Of a stretch of 64,000 nucleotides of DNA, positions 52,201 to 63,365 are shown one piece after another; the stretch's first letter is position 1; each line of letters begins with the position of its first letter. The stretch lies in assembly GCA_018873245.2 (NCBI GenBank), contig JAEMBT020000008.1, positions 1,178,001 to 1,242,000 of the forward strand, given 5' to 3'. The position numbers and the translations under genes were made by a program. The stretch is from Archegozetes longisetosus (taxonomy: Eukaryota; Arthropoda; Arachnida; Sarcoptiformes; Trhypochthoniidae). The notes beneath the pieces are model-generated. The model did no database searches. It was not told the origin of the DNA and saw only the letters and a list, made by a program, of their open reading frames with translations.

Positions 52201-53147
52201 TAGTACCTTTCCAAACCGTGTTCTCCAAACATAGGGTCTAACAAATTGTTCCGTAAGTTGAAAAGTGAGCCAAGCTGTGCCTACTTGGTAACTGTTCTAT
52301 ACAAATAGATACGTGAACTAGAAACAAAATTCCTAGGTTTCATTACAGCTTGAAATCCATTTAGTAACTGTTTCGTCAAACAGAAAATAAAACTTTCTGC
52401 TTTCAAATTGATTCACAATTCTTTCAATTGCTGTCAGTAATGTCAATTATTTACCAATAAACCCAAAATTATCCAGATTGTCAAATCTATTTTCAACGAA
52501 TAGAAATTTTGGTTCAAGTAGTTTGATAAGTAGTTTCGGTATTTCGATTTTTCGAATTTTAGGGCTGTATATGAAAATAGTGCAAAAAGAACAGGCATAA
52601 GAAAGGTGAGATTCTCAAATGAACTGAAGTCGGCTAATTAAAATTAGTGTCTAAATATTTGATGCAAATTGTTAGCAAGATAATGAGTTTATCATTAGTC
52701 TGCGTACCGCTACTCAGTGAAGCGCTGTTTCACGATAAAGAGGTATCGTTCAATATAAGAGCTCAGTTCTAGCTATTTATTCAATGCTGAAGGGGATCTC
52801 TCTGTTAGATCAAATTTATTTTCCTAACCTAATCCTGTAAACATTTCAATTTTACGATTATTAGTCGTAAAACTTATTTAGTAATAATTATTTAAATACA
52901 ATCTCATAATGAGGTTCCCTTCAAGTCCTTCAAGTCTTGATTTCAGTCCTCAACCTAACTATTACTTCGAAGATAGTTTTATTATAGATCTCTTTAACGA
53001 TTTAGAGGTAATCGGTTTACGCTCACGAGTTTAATTGAAATCTTAATCACTTATTTGACTAATGTGTAGTTGAATAGTATGCCTTACAATATAAGATGAT
53101 TGAACAATTGTTTACTAATTTTTTAATTTTCAAATTTGTCGGAACAG
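49260..53147. other. Non-coding stretch directly upstream of the PRDM1 coding exons
   Basis: This must include the 3' part of the intron that ends at the acceptor at 53146-53147. Short frames (49383-49580, 50256-50546) have no recognisable domains. No transposon ends were found. Confidence 0.4.
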
Positions 53148-53156
53148 TTCCGTAGG

Positions 53157-56100
53157 ATGGAAGATGGAGTCTGGGACTTAAGTTCAATCGCAGAAGAAGA
53201 TTTTGATCAACTTGCTGTTTATTTAGTTCCCGATCAACCATGTGATGATACAACACATACTAGTGCTAATAATAGAGCTGAGGCCAGTTTGCCTCGAAAT
53301 TTAATTCTCAAACCTTCTCAAACACTCAGCGATGTAAGTCAATTGTTATCGATATCCTATAACAACACTGAATCCTTTGTTTTCTCTCTAAAACTTTCCT
53401 CTTTGATCAAATAGTTTCGATAAGAATTGTTTGTTTCGTGTACATAACATATTAAGTATTTATTTAGTTAAAAAGCAAATATCATTTTGAAGTGAAGTTA
53501 GTTTTTATGTTAAGAGTACTATTTTTATCGAATGCAGTTTCAAAGTTTTATTGATAAGCAGTTAACTGATTGGATAATTAGTTAATTTAACGGAGTCACT
53601 GACATTAAAGCATATCACAAAGTGATATCTTATTTTGACTAATTATTTATCAAGCTTTTCAAGGTTAACATTTGGTTCGCAGGTCTTAACCAGATCCTTT
53701 TCAACCAAAGAGTCAATTGAGTCAATATTTTAAGAGCTTAGTAGTTGTTTATAATTGAGAATGGCAATGATTTTTATAGTTTTCTACTTTCACTTATAAA
53801 AACAGTTGTTATTTCCTCCAGTTTTCCGCTAGTTTATCTTAATTTAAACTTTACGCCTAATTTAGTCTTGCATTTGACGGCAGATGAAATTCCGCAAAAG
53901 TTAGCTATCATTTTACTTATAATAAACTTGATTGTTTGTTCACTGTATTATTAGCGGAGAATTTGGTTTCGTTTCATATAATCATTTATTTGAATAGTAA
54001 GAGTGATTTGAAAAGCGTTAGCTGTGGCAGAGAGAAAAAAGTTTTTTGATAAGAGCGTCTGGTTGTAATGTAGTGTGAAGGTTGCAGACACTGTTCAAAG
54101 TGCAATCAGTATAAAAGTACAAGTCGTTAAATATTGCATTCAATAATCAGAATAAGTTATAATTGACTAGAATAAGCATTTTTCAGAGTACTTTCATCTC
54201 TTTGTATGATAACTATTTTTATTACCATTGAAACAGAGGACAATTTAGACAACAACAAAGCAATAGTGATTTATTCAAAAAATGATATATAGTTAATAAA
54301 ATAAATTTAAATGAACTGTTGTTTACGATCAGGTTCTTGGTGTTTGGAGCACAGATTACATTCCAAGAGGCACACGTTTTGGTCCCCTTGTGGGAGAAAT
54401 ATATGACAAAGACGATGTGCCCAAAGATGCAAACCGAAAATACTTCTGGCGTGTATACACCGGAACCGATTCCTATCACTATATCGATGGATTTGATGCA
54501 TCGAAATCGAATTGGATGCGTTATGTCAATCCGGCGTATTCCAACGAAAGTCAAAACCTGGTTGCGTGTCAGGTCAAGCAAAAAATTTACTTCTACACTA
54601 TCAAACCTGTACTACCAAACCAAGAATTACTGGTCTGGTATTGTAAAGAGTTCGCCGAAAGATTGAATTATCCACTGACTGGAGAACAAATGCTCATCAG
54701 AATTCGTATGATATTTAATACTCTTTTGACTAATTAATGAATGTTTGTTGAGATTTATCTATAAAAGTGACTTAACTATTGTTTAGGGCAACAACTGTTA
54801 CCAGACACTAAAGAGTACTTCTTAGGAAATACCAGATTAACTCCTACTGAAGGAAGCACAAGAAGTGATGAGGGCTATCATAGCAATGGCTTTCATGACG
54901 ACCATTTGACGCCACCAGAAGATAGCAGTGATAGTGATATCGATAACTATGTACTGGATTTGAGGGCAGTTAAGCCTAAGAAGAGTGACAAAGAAAAAGA
55001 AAAGATCAAAACGACCGAGGTATCAATCGTTCCCTTAACCAGTTTATATCGATTTAGTCCAGATTCAGGTCAGATTCAATTCTTTCTCTCGTTTTGTCGA
55101 TTATAGATCGAAGATAATAGTCATTACAATAATGATAATGAATTCCGAATGGTTAAGATTAAAATGCCAAAAGCATACCATTATCGCACTTCTGGAAGTC
55201 CTCCAAATGGCAAACGAAGCATCAGTGCTGACGATGAAAGCGATTTAGTGATCGCAGACTCAAAGAAAAAGGAGATCGAAAAGCATTATTCAGTTCCTGA
55301 TCCTTCGAGTCCGACTTACGCGACAAGTCCTAAGTTTCCGAGTGAAGAGCATATGAGCGAGAATCTGAAGCGAAGCGGTGGAGCGCCACCTAATTGCTCA
55401 CCTAATTCTTCTCCGAAAAGCAGTGAATCAGCATTTTCTGTGGTCCCCGAAGGGATGTTTCAGAGGATCACAAATGGCAACAGTACAAGTCCTAAATCAC
55501 AGTCAGCCAATACGACTTCAACGGGGATTCTGGAAAACCTGTTGATTCAAAGACTACACGCCGAAAGAGTTGCGGCTGCTATTCAGATAGCGGTCACTTC
55601 TGCGAATGGTATCAATTCTGCGAATTATACGCAAAATAATAAGTTTAACGCAGCTAAGGAACCAGTTCGCGTAATCGTGAACGGAGACAACAAGACACCA
55701 AATGATTCAAATAGTAATAATGACATTAATCATCATAATCACAACTCATTAAACGGAAGTCCAGTTAAATCAGGCTCAGAAAACGGACACGTTATCTATC
55801 CCCATAAGAAAAACTATGGAAGATTCGTTAACGGTAATAGTCCTGAAATGCATAGTCCAGACTCGACTGATAAGAATCACAGCCTGAACACTGTGACGTC
55901 TGCAGGCGGCAGTCCACCGAGTTCTACGTATCCATCAATGCCAGCAAACCCATCAAATTATTTATATGTGAACGGAATGACTCCACTTTTCTCTCCCGGA
56001 CATTTCAATATGTACGCATATTCAGCGATGCAACACGCGGCTGGTCTGCCACCTAACGATCCTATGCATCCATCGCATCATCATCTGAACGGGAGAGGAC

Positions 56101-57194
56101 CGAACGGCGCGTCACACTTCCATCATCCAAAAATACCGCTTGGAATTGAATATCCATCAGCTCATCCTTTATTACAGAGATCTCCACCTGGTATTGATCC
56201 TAAGAGTCCTTATGCGAGTGCGCGATCAAATGGGACACCATCTCCGCCATCAAGTATTGCATCTATTTCTGGAAGTGGTTCATATTCGCCCAATGGCTCT
56301 AACCGTGGCTATAGATCTCTGCCGTATCCGCTCAAGAAAAAAGACGGGAAAATGCATTACGAATGCAACGTCTGTTATAAAACATTCGGACAGTTGTCTA
56401 ACTTGAAAGTCCATCTGAGAACACATTCAGGAGAGCGACCCTTCAAGTGTACAGTCTGTTCGAAGAGCTTCACACAACTGGCACACCTCCAGAAACATCA
56501 TTTGGTACATACGGGTGAAAAACCACATCAATGCGACGTCTGCAAAAAGCGATTCAGTTCGACGAGCAATCTAAAGACTCACTTACGACTGCATAGCGGA
56601 CAGAAGCCATACGCCTGTGACTTATGTCCGGCAAAGTTCACTCAATTCGTTCACCTGAAGCTTCACAAGCGCTTACATACAAATGAGAGGCCGTATACGT
56701 GTCAGACTTGCAATAAAAAATACATAAGCGCTTCCGGTCTTCGTACTCATTGGAAAACCACTTCATGTCAACCTAATGCAGTTCACGGAGATTTCATCGA
56801 TATGGAGATCACACGATCGAGTTCTGCTTTCTCAAATGGCAACTATTCTGATTACATGATCAATGGTAAGGATTCGCCACTTTCTAACGGCAACGGATAC
56901 CATGAAAACGGCTCACTTAACGGCTACGAAGACGAAGAAGAGATAGATTGCGACGACGAAGAAAGTATTCACATCGATGAAGTAGAAGACTCGCAATCAT
57001 CTCCACTATCCCTTCACTCTACTGGTGAAGTGTCAAAGTATATGAATACGAGTTTACGAAACAATAATGTAGAGCAGAAGTCATCCGTAAGTCCTAAATC
57101 CCCTGACGACCACTTAAGTAAGTCATGTACAACTGCAGAACGAGAGCTTAATAGTGTGGGCAAAGAAATTAAACAAACTGAATGTAAAGTGTGA
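53157..57194 (+). CDS. PRDM1: PR domain zinc finger protein 1 (Blimp-1), four coding exons
   Basis: Coding exons are 53157-53333, 54333-54705, 54787-55019 and 55107-57194. All three introns (999, 81 and 87 bp) are GT-AG and phase-consistent, giving 956 aa. The start is ATG 53157 in a good context (AGGATGG), just inside an exon that begins with an acceptor at 53147. EASLPRNL at the end of exon 1 is a Blimp-1 signature. The PR/SET domain (about 60-183) has [29 protein letters not shown] and ELLVWYC.EFAERL. A long Ser/Asn/Pro-rich middle follows (about 260-670). [11 protein letters not shown] then leads into five fingers (679-815): four C2H2 and a last one ending in Cys, as in Blimp-1. The tail is acidic. 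Known members are DNA-binding repressors that recruit corepressors and control cell fate; their PR domain lacks clear methyltransferase activity. In insects the gene is ecdysone-responsive; that is family knowledge, not seen here. Confidence 0.97.
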
Positions 57195-59843
57195 AATAAA
57201 AGCCAATCAGCAAATCAATCATAGCTGTGATTATGTGCGTGTAGTATATTATAAGTTATATAAGTTATTATTATTATTCTCTCTCTCTCTCTCTCCCTAT
57301 GTGTTCATAATTATTAAATTAAATTGATTTACTCTTATTGTATATTGTCTCAAACAATACATCTTCACAATATTCACAATCAACTTATCAACTGATTGAA
57401 TAGAGATTTTGTAAAAAATATGATTAGATTTGAAAATTTATTTAGAGATGCTTTTGATTGAAAACGTTTGCGAGAGAATATAATTATTTACTTAAGTTAA
57501 TAATGTCTTATAAATGTTATATAGATCTTTAAAATGATTGCACAGCATAACTATAATTATTATTATATTCAATATTAATATATTATATATAAATATAAGT
57601 ATAGATATTATATAATTAACTACATCTTCAAATATAATTAATTATAGCCTTTTTTATATTACTTGTGGACTCAATTAATCAAATCGATTATATCTATGTA
57701 TAGCTTAACACTTAGCGGGTATTTAGTTTTCGTGTTCACTAATCATAATTGGACACCTACTAAACTAGCTTCTTATTCAACTATTTCATTTGGTTTTGCC
57801 AATAATCGTTCTGTTTTATCAACAATTTAGTAGTTTTATATTAAGTGCAAACTATTGGCTGTGAGAAAATTGCTCTAAATATAACTGAATCTTTCATAGA
57901 GTTAACCATCAGTTCCTGCAATCAATTAAAGCATCGTTTGATTATATTATGTTTGGATAGATTAACTAATTTCTGTGAACACTTAATGAGTTGACGGATT
58001 GCCCACCGATTATATAAATAGAAACGTTTTAATATAATTGTCCTCAAAAGCACATTAAGTTTGGTTTGAAGAACAAGAGTTAGCACTCTATAGATTCCAC
58101 AATAACTTTATTGTTAAACTATCGTTATTTACATCAATTATTATATATTGCAATGTAATAAATCGTATAATTAATTAGCCAATAGTGAAGTCAGTTACAA
58201 ATTGTGTCTCTTTTGAAAACGTCTTTTTGATTGAAAACCTTTTTTCACTCATTTTCATCCTTAAGACGACTTCATATTATATTATTATTATTATTATTAT
58301 AATTAAGATAATTATTAGAAGACATTACTTTTAAGTGATCTAATGTCGAGTCGAGAAAATTGATCTTAAATTTTGTATTTTAAGTAGAGTTAAGTTGAGC
58401 AAAGAAAGTTTTTTACTGTAAAGTTACAGAACGCAGGCGTTCAATCAGGTACTGATCCCACAACTGATCCAACAAAGTGTTCATTACCTTATTTTATAAA
58501 ATTTTAATTTATTATTCATTAAACTTTCCTATTTATCTCTTAATTATTTATTATTTTGGCACTATTTTTGGTGATTGTAAAAAATCTCTAAATGTTCAAA
58601 CGCATTGTCTGTTAAACTGTCGAAAATTCAAATTCTGTATTCATTTATTTGTATTAATTGGTATTGTTTTAATTTAATAGTTCATTAATAATTTTGATGT
58701 TTGTAAAACTATACTGATTTCATGTTTATTTGTGTCCGAAAAATTATAAATTAAACTTTTGGTCTGACAATCAACTCAATTGATTTTGTTTTGTTAAGAA
58801 AACTTTGCGTAAGTTTAGCGCTCATCCATATAAATTAAGTTGAATTGAGCTACATCTTCAAATCTAACTCGACACACCAGCAGTAGTTTTGACGCTAACT
58901 CAATCATCAAAATACAAGTGACTCAGATCTATTTTAAGTATGCGCTAATCACGTATTTGTTTTGCTACAGATAAGTTACATAAACAATGAATTGCTCAGT
59001 TCTAAATATTATATAAAAGATAAGCCTAAGAGGAAACCGTACTCTTCAATGTTTTCAATACAATATGTTGCGGATGTGTTTGTCCCGACAGATAAAATAA
59101 AACAAATGATATAGTTGTAAAAGAAGACTGCAGCAAATTTCTTAATATACATCTCTTTCATCGTTTGCAGTAAATGGTTTTTCATTTTAATTGACTTGTC
59201 ATTTAAATAATTATTATTTAAATTGCATTGGTTGAGGCGCGCATAAGTTTAAAAACTTTTAATCAACTTGTTTTTTGGACTTGTGCTGCTGCCTATTGAT
59301 AAAGATCATAACTTGTTGTCAAATTGAGCTAATACTGAAATTTGAATTGTTTGTTGCAGAATAAGGTCAAAAGGTGTCGACTCGTGTGCTAAAGCAATCA
59401 TTCGAACAATTCCTAAAATTGCATTTTATAGCTACTAAAAGTTCAACATTTAAGCTTTCAATTGAAAAGGTCAACTTTGATCGAACCAATTATCCGTTAT
59501 GTCTGTATATAATATAGCAAATAAAAGTGCAAGCATTAATCACAAGTCCAAAGTATACCTAACGAAAGTTTTGGTAGATTTCATTTGTTGAAATCGTCAT
59601 TCAATGAAAGAGAAAATTCTTAATTTTTCGACCAAAATCTGAGATTTTGTTCAATTCGTTGATTCAAATTCATAGAATGAAGGCATCGTTAATTATGCAC
59701 GATTCAATTGTTGATATGTTGAGAAAGACTTACTTTTTGTTCGTAAAAAATTAAATTACCATATGATTTATTAAACGGAATGATCGAATTAAGTTTTTCC
59801 TATAAATAAATTTTGTGGCATATTTAACATACTAAGTTTAATA
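57195..59843. other. PRDM1 3' UTR and intergenic sequence
   Basis: AATAAA occurs immediately after the PRDM1 stop (57195-57200), too early to be the main signal, and again near 58163. The sequence is extremely AT-rich with TA, ATT and CT runs (for example a CT run at about 57278-57294 and ATT repeats near 58280). I see no gene. The 66-codon frame at 58477-58677 is low-complexity and hydrophobic by composition. Confidence 0.5.
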
Positions 59844-61229
59844 CAGTACATTTCAAATTGATAAATGCAGTCAATGTTTTTAAATAACTTAAGAACTACT
59901 TGAGATAATGAGATGAAATTTTATTATTATGTGCACAAAACCATTAAAAGACACTTTTCAAATTTTGGTCAAGTTTCGGCCACTCGCAAGCGTCATATAA
60001 AGCATTAAAGCAAAACATAGCGTTTCAAAATGATAAATCCAGCAAAAATTGATTGAGAGAAATAGTGTGCGATGAAATTTATAGTGCAAAAGTATTGTTC
60101 TAATTAATGCTGAGTATAAATGAACATTAGAACTTCTCAAGTCCGAACCCGAATATGAACCTCAGATTTAGACTCTGGTTCAGGTTCTAAATTTTGAAAG
60201 AGGTTTAGGTTTTAGGTTCGAAGTTTCAGAACCTGGGGTTTGAGGTTCAGGCTCTACAGTAGCCCTGAACCTCTATTCACACTTATACTGAGAATAAATA
60301 CTTTTGAAAATTCAGTTAACTATTGCTACATTGAATCTTCTTAAATAAAAACCACAAAATTACTCATTAATGAAACTTACCTCTGATGAGCATAAATAAA
60401 TCTCAAAGGTTCTTGAGCTCGAGCCCGAACCTCAGATTTAAACCATTAATTTACCGAAATTCAATACAATTAGTTGAATATTTATGTCATGTCATTTGAA
60501 ATAACTAAATGACTCTCTGTTAATGCATTGTCTATTAAAAGGAAAATGTGTGAAAAAGTATACAATACTGTAATTTGAAGATATTGTGTATAATGTCTAA
60601 AATGTTTAAGAGAGGTTCGAAATGCCAAGAACTTCGATTATCCTTTCCGTCGATTCTATTTCCTTTATAAAGCACTTCGTTCCTGTTTTCTCCGTCAATG
60701 GTTCGCATTACCTTTACTTTATTAAAACAATTTTTCTTATATTAACTTCAATTAAAATGAGATTAGTTGACAGGGTTTAAAGTATTAATTAATTTTTAAT
60801 TTTTTATTTCAACTAAAGTTAAAATAATACAATTGTATCAAATAGTGAAAATGAAGCACGCCTCAGAACGAACCTCAAACCTTTTGGGGTTCATTCACGA
60901 AATAAATGCGACACTACTTCAAAAATTCGTCAATTTTATGCCAAATAGAATATCGAAGAACATAACAAAGAATGGAAGAACTATTGACTATTAGTTACTA
61001 AGTATCGATTGTTTATTTAAGTTTCTATTAACTGGATTTATCATTTTGAAACGCTGTTTTGCTTTAATGCTTTATATGACGCTTGCGAGTGGCCGAAACT
61101 TGACCAAAATTTGAAAAGTGTCTTTTAATGGTTTTGTGCACATAATAATAAAATTTCATCTCATTATCTCAAGTAGTTCTTAAGTTATTCAAAAAACATT
61201 GACTGTATTTACCAATTTGAAATGGACTG
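59844..61229. mobile_element. Tc1/mariner-type non-autonomous element with 199 bp TIRs
   Basis: The left arm 59844-60042 and right arm 61032-61229 are inverted copies with very few differences over about 199 bp. The outer ends read CAGT(A/C)CATTTCAAATTG, and TA flanks both ends (59842-59843 and 61230-61231). CAGT termini with TA target duplications are classic for Tc1-like elements, and long TIRs are known in that superfamily (Minos-like). The 990 bp interior has no transposase frame. Instead it holds repeated GAACCT/AGGTTC words (60145-60270, 60410-60440, 60610-60620, 60865-60895). High arm identity implies a relatively recent insertion, or gene conversion between arms. It inserted between PRDM1 and the membrane-protein gene. 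Confidence 0.9.
60145..60440. repeat. GAACCT/AGGTTC word cluster inside the Tc1-type element
   Basis: Within about 300 bp the hexamer GAACCT or its complement recurs many times, in both orientations, and GAACCTCAGATTTA appears twice (about 60157 and 60429). The pattern is irregular, not a strict tandem repeat. It may be a decayed subterminal repeat array for transposase binding, or a degenerate minisatellite. Confidence 0.6.
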
Positions 61230-61461
61230 TATTATTCATTTTTCAAAGTTATTCACTATAAGATATTGCCGACCAACGCTGATTTCGGATATCAGTTGAC
61301 TGATTCGTGAAAATTTCACTCCATCTTAGTGCTGCTTTTTAAAAATGTCAATCGCTCCAAAGTCGATCTAAATATTTATGATTAAAATTTATTTAAGTTC
61401 ATTTAAAAGGCAGCATCAAGCAATAATATTTTATTTGTAGCCATTTTTCCTGAATCTAATA

Positions 61462-61587
61462 ATGAGTTTTAAAGTTTTGATAAAGATTTTAGTTGTTTGC
61501 ACTCTAAGTACTAGTATTTATTCAAAATTTTTCAAAACCAACGCGCAAACAATGAAAAACTTGATCAATTTAATACTGATTTATTAG
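61462..61587 (+). pseudogene. Orphan signal-peptide frame upstream of the membrane protein gene
   Basis: An ATG opens a 41-codon frame starting MSFKVLIKILVVCTLSTSIY, which looks like a signal peptide with a short extension before TAG. Shifting frame near 61558 continues as LDQFNTDLLDLG before another stop. It may be the 5' remnant of a duplicated paralogue of the gene at 61770, an unused alternative first exon, or chance. The downstream gene has its own signal peptide. Confidence 0.2.
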
Positions 61588-61769
61588 ATTTAGGATAAAA
61601 GAGACCAGAAAATCTAATTGTTTGATGTGACCTTTCATCTTTGTGCTATTATGGGTATACAATATTATGGGACAACAATAATTGTTGTAATGCAGATTTG
61701 TATCATTATCTGGTTTCAGAATTCAAATTACAGACGAACCAATTAAACTTAATTAGAAGGCTTTCAGAA

Positions 61770-63365
61770 ATGTCTCTGTTCTTTGTTTTACTTTTATTTC
61801 TCAGTTCATTTGATTACATCAAAAGCAAAGGTCTCTCAGAGTTTTGTACTTATAGGGGAAGAGATTACGAGATTAACAAACTTGAGAGTATATTTACTAT
61901 TCGAGACAAAGTATATATCAGAGTAGGAACTAATTATTCTAAATATTGGGTTTACGACATTAAACTGAATCAAGTTCTCATTCAACCTGTTCTAGCGTCA
62001 GAAAAATTTAAAGGCAAGTCAATCTTATTAATTAATAGTTTCTTAAAACCATTTATTCTGTACCAACAGATGATTTTGCAATTGTAGAACATGTGGCAGC
62101 GGTTTCGTGCAATAAATGTCACCCGAAAGCTAACAATTTGTTAATAGCAATCGGAAGAAAGGATTTAAGAAGTTATAAAACTTTTGGCACATTTCGTATA
62201 CAAAATGATGACTCCTTAGTTAGGATTAAGGACATTAGGGAACTGCCACCCAATTGGAAGTTGAAAACTGATGGAGAATTCAGTTTAGATGACGTCTACT
62301 GGGGATTCTTTCCCGAAGATTCAGTAACACTCAAATTAAATGGTAGTAATTTTCATGGTTTCACCTATTTCGCACCGAAACAGATATTTATATTGAAATA
62401 CTATGTTGAAAACAAGCGTTATTTTATCTATAAGAGGATAAATAACGATGGATCTCTTACTGATTGGATTGACTTGAAAATTGTCGGAGATTATAATTCT
62501 CTTAATTCAATATTTCCAATAAATGATACCCTATATGCTATTAACAACGATCCCCAAATTATGCCATTGATATCAAGCAGGATAATTCTTGAGGACAACA
62601 ATGGTGTTTTAGATGTGAACAGTCACAATCTTGTATGAGTTTTATTATAAAAGTTTTAGAAATATTTGAATCAATTATTTAGATTCGATTCTACTAGAAT
62701 ATAGAGGCGCGACGCTTTTTCAATTGTTTTGATGATCCGTTCACCCCATCAATCACTATACAATCAGCAGATACAGAAAAAACTTCAACATCATCTGAAG
62801 CCACCACAAAACAGTCTTCAATAACCACATCGGAAACAACTACCGAAACAAAGGCTACAACTAGTGATACCACAGTAGAAATGATCACATCTGCAGATAT
62901 TAGTGACTCAATTGAACTCATCAGTGATGAAGACGATGAGATTAATCTTATCTGGCTCTTACTCCTCTTCTTAGCTGGAATCTTATGCCTAGTCATCACT
63001 TTAATCGTGTATTTGGTTTTCAGAGGAAGTAAATTAAAACTTCGAAGTAAATTAAAATTTCATTTTATATTAGTCCATTTGTTTAATGCTATTTTGTGGT
63101 AATTACAGGGAAAGACCACTACAATGTGAGCAAGGCCTCCAAAGCAAATTTGACTCGATTTGATTCCATGAACTCAACTGCAAGTATGAGATCGTTAGAT
63201 TATAACAAACATAAAGCTGGCGTAAACTTGTCTCAACCGAATGGTTCGCCATCGAACGCAAGCTTAAGATCATTTAATGAAGAGGGCACAAAAATTAATA
63301 TCAAGTTACCCCAAAGTAAAGGTTCTCCATCGACAGTTAGTTTTAGATCGACTAATGCTAATTAA
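61770..63365 (+). CDS. Unrecognised single-pass (type I) membrane protein, four exons
   Basis: Exons are 61770-62013, 62070-62632, 62698-63028 and 63109-63365, giving 464 aa; all phases agree. Intron 1 (56 bp) is GC-AG (AAAG-GCAAGT...CAACAG); the other two are GT-AG (65 and 80 bp). ATG 61770 begins a signal peptide (MSLFFVLLLFLSSFDYIKSK). The ectodomain (about 22-350) has few Cys (FCTYRG, SCNKCHPK, NCFDDP) and beta-rich, evenly spaced aromatic strands, suggesting a propeller or hemopexin-like fold, unproven. A Ser/Thr-rich, mucin-like stalk follows (about 285-335), then an acidic patch and one membrane helix (351-377, INLIWLLLLFLAGILCLVIT...). The cytoplasmic tail (about 380-464) carries three related S..S(M/L/F)RS motifs. 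I do not recognise the family; it could be lineage-specific. The model is well supported by splicing and topology. Confidence 0.7.
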
